Counted from the first letter of the stretch, positions 1 through 10,070 are shown. The stretch is 64,000 bases of DNA from Clavibacter sepedonicus (GCF_000069225.1 NC_010407.1:2170001-2234000), one strand, 5' to 3'. Notes: generated by a model not told the origin, from the letters alone. Program-made: numbers and translations.

Positions 1-1091
1 GCCTCCCACGCGAGCGCCACGTCCAGCAGGCGGGAGATGAGGTCCGGGTACGCGAGGCCCGAGGCCTCCCAGCACGCGGGGAACATCGAGATGGGCGTGA
101 AGCCCGGCATCGTGTTGATCTCGTTGAGCACGAAGCCGTCCGCCGTGAGGAAGAAGTCCACGCGGGCCAGCCCGCGCGCGTCCACCGCCCGGAAGGCGCG
201 GATCGACAGCTCCCGCAGTTCGGCGAGCTCCGCGTCGGTCATGTCGGCGGGGCACACGAGGTCGATGCCGTCCGCGCCGAGGTACTTCGCGTCGAAGTCG
301 TAGAAGTCGCGGCCGGACACCACGATCTCACCCGCGACGGATGCGCTCGGCGCCCGGCCCGGACCCTCGTCGAGGATCGCGCACTCGACCTCGCGGCCGA
401 CGAGCCCCGACTCGACGAGCACGCGGTCGTCCTCGCGGAACGCGACCTCGAGGGCGGCGTCGAGCCCGTCAGTCGCGACGACGCGGCTGACGCCCACGCT
501 GGACCCGGCCCGCGCGGGCTTCACGAACGCCGGCAGCCCGAGCGCGGCGGCACGCTCACGGACGCCCGCGGGGTCGGCGGCCCACTCTTGACGCGACACC
601 GTGGTCCACGGCGCCACCTCGATGCCCGCCGCCCGCAGCACCGTCTTCGCGTAGTGCTTGTCCATGCCGAGCGCCGAGGCGAGAACGCCCGACCCGACGT
701 ACGGCAGGCCGGCGAGCTCGAGCATGCCCTGGACCGTCCCGTCCTCGCCCTGCGTGCCGTGCAGGATCGGGAACACGACGTCGACCGGGCCGAGCGACCG
801 CTCGGTGCCGTCCGCGTCGCGCACCGTGAGCTCGCGGCTGCCCGCGTCCTCGGGCCAGCGCACGCGCGAGCCGTCGTCGACGACCTCGGGCAGGGCCGCG
901 GCGTCGAGCGCGAGGGCGGATGCGTCGTCCTCCTGCAGCGTGAAGGCGCCGCGGGGCGTGATCCCCACGGGGATCACCTCGAACCGCTCCCGGTCGATCG
1001 CGCCCAGCACGCCGCTCGCGGTCGCGCAGCTGATGGAGTGCTCGCTGGAGGTGCCGCCGAAGAGCAGCACCACCCGGATCCGTGCGGTCAT
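1..1091 (-). CDS. ddl: D-alanine--D-alanine ligase (3' end cut by window edge)
   Basis: ATP-dependent ligase that makes the D-Ala-D-Ala dipeptide for peptidoglycan in the cytoplasm. Reading from an ATG at 1091, the protein opens with the ATP-grasp ligase signature (RVVLLFGGTSSEHSISC) and near the visible end has the metal/ATP-site stretch GFVLNEINTMPGFT. 363 residues are visible with no stop; families are about 360-375 residues, so only a few C-terminal residues are missing. It begins 2 nt after the gpsA stop and is the last visible gene of the leuC-leuD-murA-plsC-gpsA-ddl run, so it is probably co-transcribed and translationally coupled. Identification is firm from the motifs. Confidence 0.93.
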   Translation of the reverse strand, partial: MTARIRVVLLFGGTSSEHSISCATASGVLGAIDRERFEVIPVGITPRGAFTLQEDDASALALDAAALPEVVDDGSRVRWPEDAGSRELTVRDADGTERSLGPVDVVFPILHGTQGEDGTVQGMLELAGLPYVGSGVLASALGMDKHYAKTVLRAAGIEVAPWTTVSRQEWAADPAGVRERAAALGLPAFVKPARAGSSVGVSRVVATDGLDAALEVAFREDDRVLVESGLVGREVECAILDEGPGRAPSASVAGEIVVSGRDFYDFDAKYLGADGIDLVCPADMTDAELAELRELSIRAFRAVDARGLARVDFFLTADGFVLNEINTMPGFTPISMFPACWEASGLAYPDLISRLLDVALAWE

Positions 1092-1093
1092 GG

Positions 1094-2167
1094 TCACTCC
1101 CCCTGGGGCGTGTCGTCGTCGGTGGTCAGGTGCGGCGCGATGTCGCGCGGCGACAGCGTGCCCGCCAGCACCTGCGACACCTGCTCCACGATGGGCATGA
1201 GCACGCCGCGCTGGCGGGCGAGCTCCAGCACAGGCGCCACCGAGGAGAGCCCCTCGGCCGTCTGCTGCATGCTCTTCACGACGTCGGTGAAGCTGTAGCC
1301 CTGGCCGAGCAGGCGCCCCGCGGTGTTGTTGCGGGACAGCGACGACTCGCACGTGGCGATGAGGTCGCCGAGGCCCGCGAGACCCGCGAGCGTCTCGGCG
1401 CGGGCTCCGTAGGCGACCGAGAACGCCGTCATCTCGGCGAGGCCGCGCGTGATGATCGACGCCTTCGTGTTCTCGCCGTAGCCGACGCCGTCGACGATGC
1501 CCACCGCCACCGCGATGAGGTTCTTGAGCACGCCGCCGAACTCCGTGCCGATCACGTCGGTGTTGACGAACGAGCGGAAGTAGGCGCTGCGGGCGATCTT
1601 CGCGACGCGCTCCGCGGTGGCCTGCTCCGCGGACGACACCACGACGGCGGTGGGCTGCTCCCGGGCGATCTCGAGCGCGAGGTTCGGACCCGAGGCCACC
1701 GCGATGCGCTCCGGACCGATGCCGAGCACCTCCTGGATCACCTCGCTCATCCGGAGGCCCGTGCCCTTCTCCACGCCCTTCATGAGGCTGACGACCACGG
1801 CGTCCTGCGGGATCAGGTCGCGCGCCGCCTCGAGGTTGGCGCGCAGCGTCTGGCTGGGCACGGACACGAACACGTCGGTGGCACCGGCGAGCACGCGCTC
1901 GAGCGACGGGTGCGCCGAGAGCCGCTGCGGCAGGTTGATCCCCGGCAGGTAGTCGCTGTTGCGCTTGGCCTCCGTGATCTCCCGGGCGAGCTCGGGCCGG
2001 CGCGCCCACATGACGACGTCGCTGCCGCCGTCGGCCATGACCTTGGCGAAGGTGGTGCCCCAGCTGCCGGCGCCGAGGACGACGACGCGGCGCCGCTCCC
2101 CGCCCTCGTCCGGGTCGGGCGTCGATGCGGCGGGTGCGGGGGTCGGGCTCGCGGTCGCGTCACTCAA
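1094..2167 (-). CDS. gpsA: NAD(P)H-dependent glycerol-3-phosphate dehydrogenase
   Basis: Reduces dihydroxyacetone phosphate to sn-glycerol 3-phosphate, the backbone of membrane phospholipids. The 357-residue protein has a Rossmann loop GAGSWGTTF at about residues 32-40 and the catalytic-lysine region GVLKNLIAVAVG in the middle, with the C-terminal helical domain intact. The reading frame starts at a TTG (2167) that overlaps the plsC stop by 8 nt, behind an AAGGAG-like site; the first ~25 residues are an Ala/Pro/Asp-rich extension not typical of the family, so the true start could be slightly internal. It sits between the acyltransferase that uses its product and ddl, linking lipid and wall precursor supply. 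Confidence 0.95.
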   Translation of the reverse strand: MSDATASPTPAPAASTPDPDEGGERRRVVVLGAGSWGTTFAKVMADGGSDVVMWARRPELAREITEAKRNSDYLPGINLPQRLSAHPSLERVLAGATDVFVSVPSQTLRANLEAARDLIPQDAVVVSLMKGVEKGTGLRMSEVIQEVLGIGPERIAVASGPNLALEIAREQPTAVVVSSAEQATAERVAKIARSAYFRSFVNTDVIGTEFGGVLKNLIAVAVGIVDGVGYGENTKASIITRGLAEMTAFSVAYGARAETLAGLAGLGDLIATCESSLSRNNTAGRLLGQGYSFTDVVKSMQQTAEGLSSVAPVLELARQRGVLMPIVEQVSQVLAGTLSPRDIAPHLTTDDDTPQGE

Positions 2168-2897
2168 ATCGGCCGGTCTCCTTCTGGTTCTTGGAGCGGG
2201 GATCCCACCGCTCGGTCGGGGCGGTCTCGCCGCGCAGCTCCTCCACGAGCTGGGTGATGGCGGCCATGACGACGGCGGTCGCCTCGGTGAGGGTCGCGGA
2301 GTCGAGGCTGCGGTCGCGGAAGCGGTCGAGGTCGACGGGCTCGCCGATGACCACGTGGACGGTGGTGCGCGGGAAGAGCCGGACGCGCTTCGAGTAGCGG
2401 CCCATGAGCTGCTGCGTGCCCCAGTGCGCGGCGGGGATCACGGGGATCCCGGCCTGGAGGGCGAGGCGCACGGCGCCGGTCTTGCCGCGCATGGGCCAGA
2501 GGTCGGGGTCGCGGGTGAGCGTCCCCTCGGGGTACACGACGACGATGCGGCCGTCGCGCGCGAGGTCCGACGCGGCCTCGATCGCCTGGCCGCCGCGGAC
2601 GCCGCCGTCGCGCTGCACGGGGATCTGGCCGGAGCGGCGGAGGAACCAGCCGACGACCGGCACGTCGAAGAGCGACGCCTTGGCAAGGAAGCGGGGCAGG
2701 CGCCCGAGCTTCCAGGCGACGGCACCCATCACGACGGGGTCGATCTCGCTGTAGTGGTTCGGCGCGAGCACGTAGGAGCCCGTCCGCGGCAGCCGCTCGG
2801 GGTTCCGGATCTCGAACCGCACGGCCGCGTTGAGCACCGGCAGGACGAGGGCCGCCAGCACCCAGAAGATCGACGGTCGGGCCTTCTCGTTCGCCAT
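2160..2897 (-). CDS. plsC: 1-acyl-sn-glycerol-3-phosphate acyltransferase family protein
   Basis: Membrane-associated acyltransferase that adds an acyl chain in phospholipid synthesis. The 245-residue protein has an N-terminal hydrophobic segment, the catalytic NHYSEID (the family NHxxxxD box), and the substrate-binding box VYPEGTLTRD. I chose the ATG at 2897 because a GGAGG sits 4 nt upstream; a longer frame to 3008 has no such site and a low-complexity start. It overlaps gpsA by 8 nt. An exact acyl substrate cannot be read from sequence, so it is called to the PlsC family. Confidence 0.88.
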   Translation of the reverse strand: MANEKARPSIFWVLAALVLPVLNAAVRFEIRNPERLPRTGSYVLAPNHYSEIDPVVMGAVAWKLGRLPRFLAKASLFDVPVVGWFLRRSGQIPVQRDGGVRGGQAIEAASDLARDGRIVVVYPEGTLTRDPDLWPMRGKTGAVRLALQAGIPVIPAAHWGTQQLMGRYSKRVRLFPRTTVHVVIGEPVDLDRFRDRSLDSATLTEATAVVMAAITQLVEELRGETAPTERWDPRSKNQKETGRFE

Positions 2898-3019
2898 GGA
2901 TCCTCCGGTCGGGTCGCGGTCGTCGTCGGTCGCCGCCGGGATCAGCCCGGCGGAGGGCCGGATGCGTCCGTCATGGACGCGCCCGGCCGGAGCGGGCGGC
3001 GCGGGCACCGCCGGCGAGG

Positions 3020-4390
3020 CTATCCCTCGTAGGAGAAGTCCGCGCCCAGCTGGCGCAGCTTCCCGATGAAGTCCTCGTAGCCGCGGGAGATGATCCCCAC
3101 GTTGCTGACGGTGGACCGGCCCTCGGCCGTGAGCGCCGCGATGAGGTGGCTGAACCCGCCGCGCAGGTCGGGCACCGTGATGTCCGCGCCGTGCAGGTGG
3201 GTGGGTCCCGTGATGACCGCGGCCTGCTCGAAGTCGCGTCGCGCGACGCGGCGCTCGTGGCCCTCGAGCCCCTCCTTGTGCACGACGATGTCGGCGCCCA
3301 TTTCGTTGAGCGCGTCCGTGAACCCGAAGCGGTTCTCGTACACGGTCTCGTGGATGATCGAGACGCCGGGCGCCTGCGTGAGCGCCACGACGAGCGGCTG
3401 CTGCCAGTCCGTCATGAATCCGGGGTGCACGTCGGTCTCGATGACCACGGGCTTGAGGTCGCCTCCCGGGTGGTAGAACCGGATGCCGTCCTCCTCGATG
3501 TCGAACGCGCCGCCGACCTTCCGGAACACGTTGAGGAACGTCATCATCTCAGCCTGGCGCACGCCGCCGACGAAGATGTCGCCGCCGGTCGCGAGCGCGG
3601 CCGAGGCCCAGCTCGCGGCCTCGTTGCGGTCGAAGAGCGCGCGGTGCGTGTAGCCCTCGAGGCGGTCGACGCCCTCGATGAGGATCACGCGGTTCGGCTC
3701 CACGGAGATGATCGCGCCCATCTTCTGCAGGATCGCGATGAGGTCCATGATCTCGGGCTCGATGGCCGCGTTCTTCAGCTCCGTGATGCCCTGGGCGCGC
3801 ACGCCCGTGAGCAGCACCTGCTCGGTCGCGCCGACGCTCGGGTAGGGCAGCTCGACGTTGGCGCCCTTCAGCCCGTTCGGGGCCGTGAGGCGGATGCCGC
3901 TCGGGAGCTTCTCGACGACGGCGCCGAACGCGCGCAGCGCGTCGAGGTGGAAGTCGATGGGGCGGTCGCCGATGCGGCAGCCGCCGAGGTCGGGGATGAA
4001 CGCCTCGCCGAGCCGGTGCAGCAGCGGGCCGCAGAAGAGGATCGGGATGCGGGAGCTGCCCGCGTGCGCGTCGATGTCCGCCATGTGGGCGCTCTCGACG
4101 TCCTTCGGGTCGAGGATGAGGTCGCCCTCCTTCTCGCCCTTGCGGAGCGTGACGCCGTGCACCTCGAGCAGGCCCGAGACGACGCGGACGTCGCTGATGT
4201 CCGGCACCGAGCGAAGGAGGCTGGGGCTCTCGCCGAGGAGCGAGGCGACCATGGCCTTGGTGGCCAGGTTCTTGGCCCCACGGACCTCGATGCGGCCGCG
4301 CAGCGGGATGCCGCCGTTGATGACGATGGAGTCGGACATGAGGCCCACCCGCTCCCCCGCGTTCTTGGCGTCGCTGACTAGTGAGTTCAT
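3020..4390 (-). CDS. murA: UDP-N-acetylglucosamine 1-carboxyvinyltransferase
   Basis: First committed step of peptidoglycan synthesis: transfers enolpyruvate from PEP to UDP-GlcNAc. The 456-residue protein has the NGGIPLRGRIEVRGAKN start of the EPT fold and GGCRIGDRP around Cys138, the position of the catalytic cysteine targeted by fosfomycin, so the cysteine is retained. The ATG at 4390 directly follows the leuD TGA with no spacer and uses a GGAG inside the end of leuD; an alternative ATG 17 codons in (MSDSIVINGG) would give a length closer to the usual ~420. Its place after leuCD is unusual by function but fits a co-transcribed run. Confidence 0.94.
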   Translation of the reverse strand: MNSLVSDAKNAGERVGLMSDSIVINGGIPLRGRIEVRGAKNLATKAMVASLLGESPSLLRSVPDISDVRVVSGLLEVHGVTLRKGEKEGDLILDPKDVESAHMADIDAHAGSSRIPILFCGPLLHRLGEAFIPDLGGCRIGDRPIDFHLDALRAFGAVVEKLPSGIRLTAPNGLKGANVELPYPSVGATEQVLLTGVRAQGITELKNAAIEPEIMDLIAILQKMGAIISVEPNRVILIEGVDRLEGYTHRALFDRNEAASWASAALATGGDIFVGGVRQAEMMTFLNVFRKVGGAFDIEEDGIRFYHPGGDLKPVVIETDVHPGFMTDWQQPLVVALTQAPGVSIIHETVYENRFGFTDALNEMGADIVVHKEGLEGHERRVARRDFEQAAVITGPTHLHGADITVPDLRGGFSHLIAALTAEGRSTVSNVGIISRGYEDFIGKLRQLGADFSYEG

Positions 4391-5005
4391 TCAGTTCTCC
4401 AGAGCTGCCGGCCGGGCCGGCAAGGTGCGCGGGCGCCATGCGGCCCGTCCGTGTTCGAAGGTGGTGATGGCGTCCTCGTCCCGGAGGGTGAGGGCGATGT
4501 CGTCGAGCCCCTCCAGGAGCCGCCACCGAGTGTATTCGTCGATCTCGAACGGGACCGCCAGGCCGGGTGCCGTGGCGACCCGCTCGACGAGGTCGACGGT
4601 GAGGTCGAGTCCGGGCTCCGCGTCCATCGCGGCCCACAGCCTCTCGACGTCGTCCTCCGTCACGATGCCCGTGAGGAGGCCCTGCTTCCCCGAGTTGCCC
4701 CGGAAGATGTCGCCGAACCTCGGGCTGAGCACGGCCCGGAAGCCGTAGTCGCGCAGCGCCCACACGGCGTGCTCACGGGACGAGCCCGTGCCGAAGTCCG
4801 GTCCGGCGACGAGGACGGTCGCGCCCTCGTAGACCGGCTGGTTGATGAAGAAGTCGGGATCCTGCCGCCACTGGAAGAACAGCGCGTCCTCGAAGCCGGT
4901 CTTGGTGACGCGCTTGAGGAACTGGGCGGGGATGATCTGGTCGGTGTCGACGTTCGACTGCTTGAGCGGGACGGCGGTGCCGGTGACGCGGCTGATGGGC
5001 TCCAT
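4391..5005 (-). CDS. leuD: 3-isopropylmalate dehydratase small subunit
   Basis: Small subunit of the leucine-pathway isomerase that converts 2- to 3-isopropylmalate together with LeuC. The 204-residue protein has the family marks [15 protein letters not shown] at the N-terminus, [13 protein letters not shown] in the swivel domain and NSGKQGLL. The ATG at 5005 lies 2 nt after the leuC stop, and its own stop abuts the murA start, so coupling with both neighbours is expected. Length is normal for the family. Confidence 0.96.
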
Positions 5006-5007
5006 GG

Positions 5008-6477
5008 TCAGATCCCCTGTCCGACGGCGGCGGCCTGGCGGATGGACGCGGCGTCGACGACGCCGTCCTCCTGCAGGTCCCAGGGGCTCGAGAGCGTGCC
5101 GCGGATGGCGGTCGCCGCGGCCACGAGCGGCGACACGAGGTGCGTGCGCCCGCCCTTTCCCTGGCGGCCCTCGAAGTTGCGGTTGCTCGTGGACGCGCAG
5201 CGCTCGCCCGGCGCGAGCTGGTCGGGGTTCATCCCGAGGCACATGGAGCAGCCGGCGAAGCGCCACTCGGCGCCGAAGTCAGTGAAGACCTTGTCGATCC
5301 CCTCCGCCTCCGCCTCGAGGCGCACGCGCGCGCTGCCCGGGACGACCATCACGCGGACGCCCTCGGCCTTGGTGCGGCCGCGCACGATCTCGGCGGCGGC
5401 GCGCAGGTCCTCCACGCGGCTGTTGGTGCAGGAGCCGATGAACACGGTGTCGACCGCGATCTCCTTCATGGGCGTGCCCGGGGCGAGGTCCATGTACGCG
5501 AGCGCCCGCTCGGCGGCGGCACGCTCGTTCGGATCCGCGACGGCCGCGGGATCCGGCACGGGCTCGCTGAGCGAGACGCCCTGGCCGGGGTTGGTGCCCC
5601 AGGTGACGAAGGGCTCGAGGGTGTCGGCGTCGAGGAACACCTCGGCGTCGAACACGGCGTCATCGTCGGTCGCGAGGGTGTCCCAGTAGGCGACGGCCTC
5701 GTCCCAGTCGGCGCCGGTCGGCGCGTGCGGGCGGCCCCTCAGGTAGTCGTAGGTGGTCTGGTCGGGGGCGACCATGCCCGCACGCGCGCCCGCCTCGATG
5801 GACATGTTGCAGATGGTCATGCGGCCCTCCATGGAGAGCGAGCGGATGGCGCTGCCGCGGTACTCGAGCACGTAGCCCTGCCCGCCGCCGGTGCCGATCT
5901 GCGCGATGACCGCGAGGATGATGTCCTTCGCGGTGACGCCGGGTCGGAGCGTGCCCTCGACCGTGACCGCCATGGTCTTGAAGGGCTGGAGGGGCAGCGT
6001 CTGGGTGGCCATCACGTGCTCGACCTCGCTCGTGCCGATGCCGAAGGCCATCGCGCCGAACGCCCCGTGGGTGGAGGTGTGGGAGTCGCCGCAGACGACC
6101 GTGATGCCCGGCATCGTGAGGCCGAGCTGCGGGCCGACCACGTGGACGATGCCCTGCTCGATGTCGCCGAGCGAGTGCAGCCGGATCCCGAACTCCTCCG
6201 CGTTCCTGCGGAGGGTGTGGATCTGCGTGCGGCTCGTCAAGTCGGCGATCGGCCGGTCGATGCCGATGGTCGGCGTGTTGTGGTCCTCGGTCGCGATCGT
6301 GAGGTCGGGGCGGCGCACGGGGCGGCCGGCGAGCCGGAGGCCGTCGAACGCCTGCGGGCTGGTGACCTCGTGCACGAGGTGGAGGTCGATGTATAGGAGG
6401 TCGGGCGTGCCGTCCTCCCCCTCGGCGACCAGGTGGTCGGCCCACACCTTCTCGGCCAGGGTCTTCGCAGGCTGCAC
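5008..6477 (-). CDS. leuC: 3-isopropylmalate dehydratase large subunit
   Basis: 4Fe-4S aconitase-family subunit of isopropylmalate isomerase in leucine biosynthesis. Visible marks are [20 protein letters not shown], the first cluster cysteine in GSCTNSR and the cysteine pair in [10 protein letters not shown], so all three cluster ligands are present. Start choice: a GTG at 6477 has an AGGAG 4-5 nt upstream; an in-frame ATG at 6489 overlaps that very site and is less likely (493 versus 489 residues). It heads the leuCD-murA-plsC-gpsA-ddl run. Confidence 0.95.
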
Positions 6478-6524
6478 GGCTCTCCTCATGGCAGTGGCGC
6501 GAGGGTCCCCACGCGCATCATGGG

Positions 6525-6530
6525 AGTCTA
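6525..6530 (-). promoter_or_regulatory. Putative -10 element for the leuC operon
   Basis: Minus-strand TAGACT lies about 48 nt before the leuC GTG, giving a predicted short leader with room for the AGGAG ribosome site. No convincing -35 was seen. Inferred from the TANNNT pattern shared by other genes here. Confidence 0.35.
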
Positions 6531-6554
6531 ACGCCGGGTGCCCGCGGCTATTCC

Positions 6555-7376
6555 TCAGGTGGTGGGCGCGCCCGCGGTCCCGTCGTCGAGCGGCTCGTCG
6601 TGGGCGCGGGCCTCGATCACCACCACGGTGACGTTGTCGCGGCCGCCGGATGCGAGCGCCTGCGCGACGAGCGCGTCCGCCGCGCGGTCGACGCCGCCGC
6701 CGTCCGCGTGCGCGAGCTGCAGCACGCCGGAGATCGCCTGGTCGTCGAGCTCCTTGGTGAGCCCGTCGGAGCAGATGAGGAAAGCCTGGTGGTCGACGAC
6801 CGGCAGCAGCCACTCGTCGGCGGCGACCTCGTCGTGGGATCCGACGGCCCGGGTGATGAGGTTCCGCACCGGGCTCCGTTCGGCCTCCGCGCGGGTCATG
6901 CGGCCCTGGTCGACGAGCTCCTGCACGGCGGAGTGGTCGATGGTCACCTGCTCGAGGCGACCGTCCGTCCAGGCGTAGACGCGCGAGTCGCCGACGTTGA
7001 AGACCATCCAGAGCGGGTCGCCTGCGTCCGAGCGCACGAGCGCGACGCCCGCGAGCGTGGTGCCGGCCACGGTTCCGGGCGGGTCGTCGCCCGTGATGAG
7101 GTCGCCGATCGCGTCGTTGGACGCGTCCACCGCCTCGACGATGAGGTCGCGCGTAACGGGCGCGTCGCCGGACAGGCCGCCGAAGGTCTCCACGAGGGTG
7201 GCGCTGGCGCGGTCGCCGAACGCGTGCCCGCCCATGCCGTCGGCCACGAGCCACACGGGCGGGTCGGCGAGGAGCCCGTCCTCGTTCACGGCGCGGACGC
7301 TGCCGACGTCCGTGCGGGCGGCCCACGTGACGTCGATGCGGCGCCCGCCGAGCGCGATGGCGCGGGCCTCGGTCAC
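6555..7376 (-). CDS. PP2C-family serine/threonine protein phosphatase
   Basis: Soluble metal-dependent phosphatase of the Stp/PstP type, likely opposing Hanks-type kinases encoded elsewhere. The 273-residue protein carries the family motifs in order: [33 protein letters not shown] and DNVTVVV, covering the metal-binding aspartates. It starts at a GTG (7376) that overlaps the terC stop as GTGA, so it is translationally coupled to terC. No membrane segment is present, unlike mycobacterial PstP, so it is a stand-alone catalytic domain. Confidence 0.93.
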   Translation of the reverse strand: MTEARAIALGGRRIDVTWAARTDVGSVRAVNEDGLLADPPVWLVADGMGGHAFGDRASATLVETFGGLSGDAPVTRDLIVEAVDASNDAIGDLITGDDPPGTVAGTTLAGVALVRSDAGDPLWMVFNVGDSRVYAWTDGRLEQVTIDHSAVQELVDQGRMTRAEAERSPVRNLITRAVGSHDEVAADEWLLPVVDHQAFLICSDGLTKELDDQAISGVLQLAHADGGGVDRAADALVAQALASGGRDNVTVVVIEARAHDEPLDDGTAGAPTT

Positions 7377-8413
7377 CGGGCGTCCCGGTCGTCGTCGCCG
7401 CGCTCGACCGGAGCGGGCTCGGCGTCGGCCCCGGTGACGGGGATCCCGTCGACGCGCATCTTGATGAGGCTGGCGACGGTCGCGACCACCATCGACGCGA
7501 GGATCACGACGAGGCTCACGAGCGTCGGGATCTCGGGCGCCCACTCGATGCCCTCCCCGCCGTTGACGAACGGCAGCGTGTTCTCGTGCATCGCGTGCAG
7601 CACCAGCTTCACGCCGATGAAGAAGAGGATGAACGCGATCCCGTACTTGAGGTACACGAGCCGGTCGAGCAGGCCGCCCAGCAGGAAGTAGAGCTGGCGG
7701 AGACCCATGAGGGCGAAGATGTTCGCAGTGAAGACGATGAACGGCGACTCGGTGATGCCGAAGATGGCCGGGATCGAGTCGAGGGCGAAGATCAGGTCGG
7801 TGGTGCCGATCGACACGAAGACGATCACCATCGGCGTCAGCACCTTGCGGCCGTCGATCACGGTGCGCACCTTCGCGCCGTCGAAGTCGGGCGCGATCTT
7901 GAGGCGCCGGCGGAGGAACCGGATGAACAGTGAGTCCTCGCTCTCCTCGTCCTCGTCGCCCACCGCCTGCTTGACCGCCGTGTAGAGCAGGAACGCGCCG
8001 AAGATGTAGAAGATCCAGCTGTAGCTCTCGATGAGCTCCGCGCCCAGCAGGATGAAGATCCCGCGCAGCACCAGCGCGATGATGATGCCCACCATGAGCA
8101 CCTCCTGCTGGTACTTCCTGGGCACGCTGAACCGGCTCATGATGATGACGAACACGAACAGGTTGTCGATGCTGAGGCTGTACTCCGTCAGCCACCCCGC
8201 GAGGAACTGTCCCGCGTGCTCGCCGCCCGCGACGAACAGCATGATGACCGCGAACACCAGCGCGAGGCCCACGTAGAAGGCGACCCAGAGTGCCGACTCC
8301 TTCGTCGACGGGACGTGCGGTCGCCGGTAGACGATCAGCAGGTCGGCGACGAGGACGAGGAGGAGCACCGTCAGGGAGACGATCTCGAACGGGAGGGGGA
8401 GGTCCAGGGGCAC
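7373..8413 (-). CDS. terC: TerC/Alx-family integral membrane protein
   Basis: Polytopic membrane protein of the TerC family, members of which are tied to tellurite resistance and, in several bacteria, manganese export or loading of secreted metalloenzymes. The 346-residue protein has about nine hydrophobic segments, with the family pattern [10 protein letters not shown] in the first half and [11 protein letters not shown] in the second, both bearing membrane-embedded aspartates. A cytosolic acidic loop ([10 protein letters not shown]) lies mid-protein. Start is a GTG at 8413. The overlap with the PP2C gene suggests shared expression; substrate cannot be told from sequence. Confidence 0.9.
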   Translation of the reverse strand: MPLDLPLPFEIVSLTVLLLVLVADLLIVYRRPHVPSTKESALWVAFYVGLALVFAVIMLFVAGGEHAGQFLAGWLTEYSLSIDNLFVFVIIMSRFSVPRKYQQEVLMVGIIIALVLRGIFILLGAELIESYSWIFYIFGAFLLYTAVKQAVGDEDEESEDSLFIRFLRRRLKIAPDFDGAKVRTVIDGRKVLTPMVIVFVSIGTTDLIFALDSIPAIFGITESPFIVFTANIFALMGLRQLYFLLGGLLDRLVYLKYGIAFILFFIGVKLVLHAMHENTLPFVNGGEGIEWAPEIPTLVSLVVILASMVVATVASLIKMRVDGIPVTGADAEPAPVERGDDDRDAR

Positions 8414-8563
8414 GCGGTGGCTTTCTGCAGCATGGGAACGGCACGGACATGCCTCGACGAAACTACATGGCGGCCGACGGGTTGTTCACAATTCCCCCAT
8501 CCGGGGCATCCGGCCATCGGCCCGCGGTTACGGTGGTCGCTCATGACACGAGAGGGACGCCCC

Positions 8564-9238
8564 ATGTCCGTACTGGCGAACGAGCTCGATGCACCCGACC
8601 ACGGCGGGGAGGACACCGGACCCCGGCGTCGCGGCCCCCGCACCTCGGGCGACGCCCGAGCCAGCATCATCGAGGCGGCCCGCATGCTCTTCATCGAGTC
8701 GGGAGCCGACCGCGTGAGCGCCCGCCGCATCGCCGCGGCGGCCGGGGTCGACCCGAGCCTCGTCCGCTACTACTTCGGATCGCTCGAGGCCCTGCTCGAG
8801 GAGGCGCTGCGCCCCTCGGAGGACCTCATCGCCCCGTACCTCCGGCTGCGGGTGCTGCCCATCGAGGAGCGCGGCGCCGCCCTCGTCTCCGCGGCGCTGC
8901 ACACGTGGGAGCACCCGGTCGGATCCACCATCATGCGCTGGGTCACCGTGTCGTCCGACCACGACAGCGCCGCCTACAGGCGGTTCGCCGAGGCGGCCCC
9001 GCAGCACTGGATGAGCGCGCTGCCGGAGGAGACATCCGCCGAGGAGGCGGGCATCCGCAACTCCCTCGTCGGCGCCGCCCTCGGCGGCATCGCCATCACC
9101 CGCTACATCTGGCGGATGGAGCCCATCGCGAGCATGTCGCACGAGACGGTCGTCGCGCTCCACGGGCCCGTCGTGCAGGAGTTCCTCACAGGCCCGCTGC
9201 CCGCCGTCCCGGCCGTGGCGGCCGCGCCCGCCGCCTGA
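8564..9238 (+). CDS. TetR-family transcriptional regulator
   Basis: 224-residue regulator with an N-terminal TetR helix-turn-helix (about residues 25-70: ASIIEAARMLFIESG then SARRIAAAAGVDPSLVRYYF) and an all-helical C-terminal ligand domain. I chose the ATG at 8564, which follows GAGAGGGAC; an upstream in-frame ATG at 8543 would add seven residues. It is divergent from terC across about 150 bp in which no clear operator or riboswitch was seen; the divergence makes terC, or the gene itself, a possible target. Ligand unknown. Confidence 0.88.
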   Translation: MSVLANELDAPDHGGEDTGPRRRGPRTSGDARASIIEAARMLFIESGADRVSARRIAAAAGVDPSLVRYYFGSLEALLEEALRPSEDLIAPYLRLRVLPIEERGAALVSAALHTWEHPVGSTIMRWVTVSSDHDSAAYRRFAEAAPQHWMSALPEETSAEEAGIRNSLVGAALGGIAITRYIWRMEPIASMSHETVVALHGPVVQEFLTGPLPAVPAVAAAPAA

Positions 9239-9266
9239 CCACCCGGCGCGCTGTCGCCGGCGGGGC

Positions 9267-10064
9267 TCATGTCCGGTCGGTCAGCTCCTCGCGGACCGCG
9301 AGCGGCCTCCGCACCAGCTTGTGCGGCGCGGCCTGCGCCACCGGCTTGAGGGTGAGCAGGTCCACGTTCACGTGCGGCGGCAGCTCCACCGCGTGCACGA
9401 TCGCCGAGGCGACATCCTCCGCGGTGAGCGGCCCGGGCACCCCGTCGTAGACCGCGTCCGCCTTCGCCCGGTCGCCGCCGAAGCGCACGAGCGAGAACTC
9501 CTCCGTGCGCACCTGGCCGGGGGCGATCTCGATCACGCGGATGGGCTCCCCCGCGAGCTCCAGGCGGAGCACCCCGAGCATCGCGTGCACGGCGGCCTTG
9601 GCGGCGTTGTAGCCGCCGCCGCCCTCGTAGGGCACGTGCGCGGCGATGGAGCTCACGGTCACGATGTCGGCGCTGCCGCCCTCGGGGACGCTGGCGCGCA
9701 GCAGCGGTAGCAGGGCGGCGGTCACGCGCTGCACGGCGAGCACGTTGATCTCGTAGATCCAGGCCCAGTCCTCCGGCGATCCGCCCTCGACCGAGTCGGT
9801 GCCGACGGCTCCCCCGGCGTTGTTCACGAGGGCGTGGACGTGACCGGTCTCGCGCAGGTGGTCGCGCAGCGCGTCGACGTCGGCCTGCACCGTGAGGTCG
9901 GCGACGGCGTACGTCGCGCCCGTCTCCTCGGCGAGCGCGCGCAGGCGGTCCTCGCGGCGGGCGACGGCGACGACGTCCCACCCCCGGCTCCGGAACAGGC
10001 GGACGGTGGCGGCGCCGATCCCCGAGCTCGCACCCGTGACGACGACCCTCTTGGCTGTGGACAT
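9267..10064 (-). CDS. Short-chain dehydrogenase/reductase (SDR)
   Basis: NAD(P)-dependent oxidoreductase of 265 residues of the classical SDR type. Visible: cofactor loop TGASSGIG at residues 10-17, the ADLTV acid motif, NNAGGAVG, catalytic Ser in VTVSSIAAH and YNAAK (Tyr-x-x-x-Lys), then PGQVRTE. An arginine after the cofactor loop (ARREDR) suggests NADP. It resembles the YdfG/serine dehydrogenase-like group (NADP-dependent 3-hydroxy acid dehydrogenase), but the substrate is not determinable. It is divergent from metY. Confidence 0.9.
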   Translation of the reverse strand: MSTAKRVVVTGASSGIGAATVRLFRSRGWDVVAVARREDRLRALAEETGATYAVADLTVQADVDALRDHLRETGHVHALVNNAGGAVGTDSVEGGSPEDWAWIYEINVLAVQRVTAALLPLLRASVPEGGSADIVTVSSIAAHVPYEGGGGYNAAKAAVHAMLGVLRLELAGEPIRVIEIAPGQVRTEEFSLVRFGGDRAKADAVYDGVPGPLTAEDVASAIVHAVELPPHVNVDLLTLKPVAQAAPHKLVRRPLAVREELTDRT

Positions 10065-10070
10065 GAGCCC

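Noticed and set aside
1082..2257. Long plus-strand frame opposite gpsA
   Set aside because: Arg/Ala/His-rich composition typical of a shadow frame in GC-rich DNA; gpsA on the other strand has full family motifs.
8414..8563. Possible manganese (yybP-ykoY) riboswitch upstream of terC
   Set aside because: The 150-bp gap shows no recognisable riboswitch core; only a possible -10.
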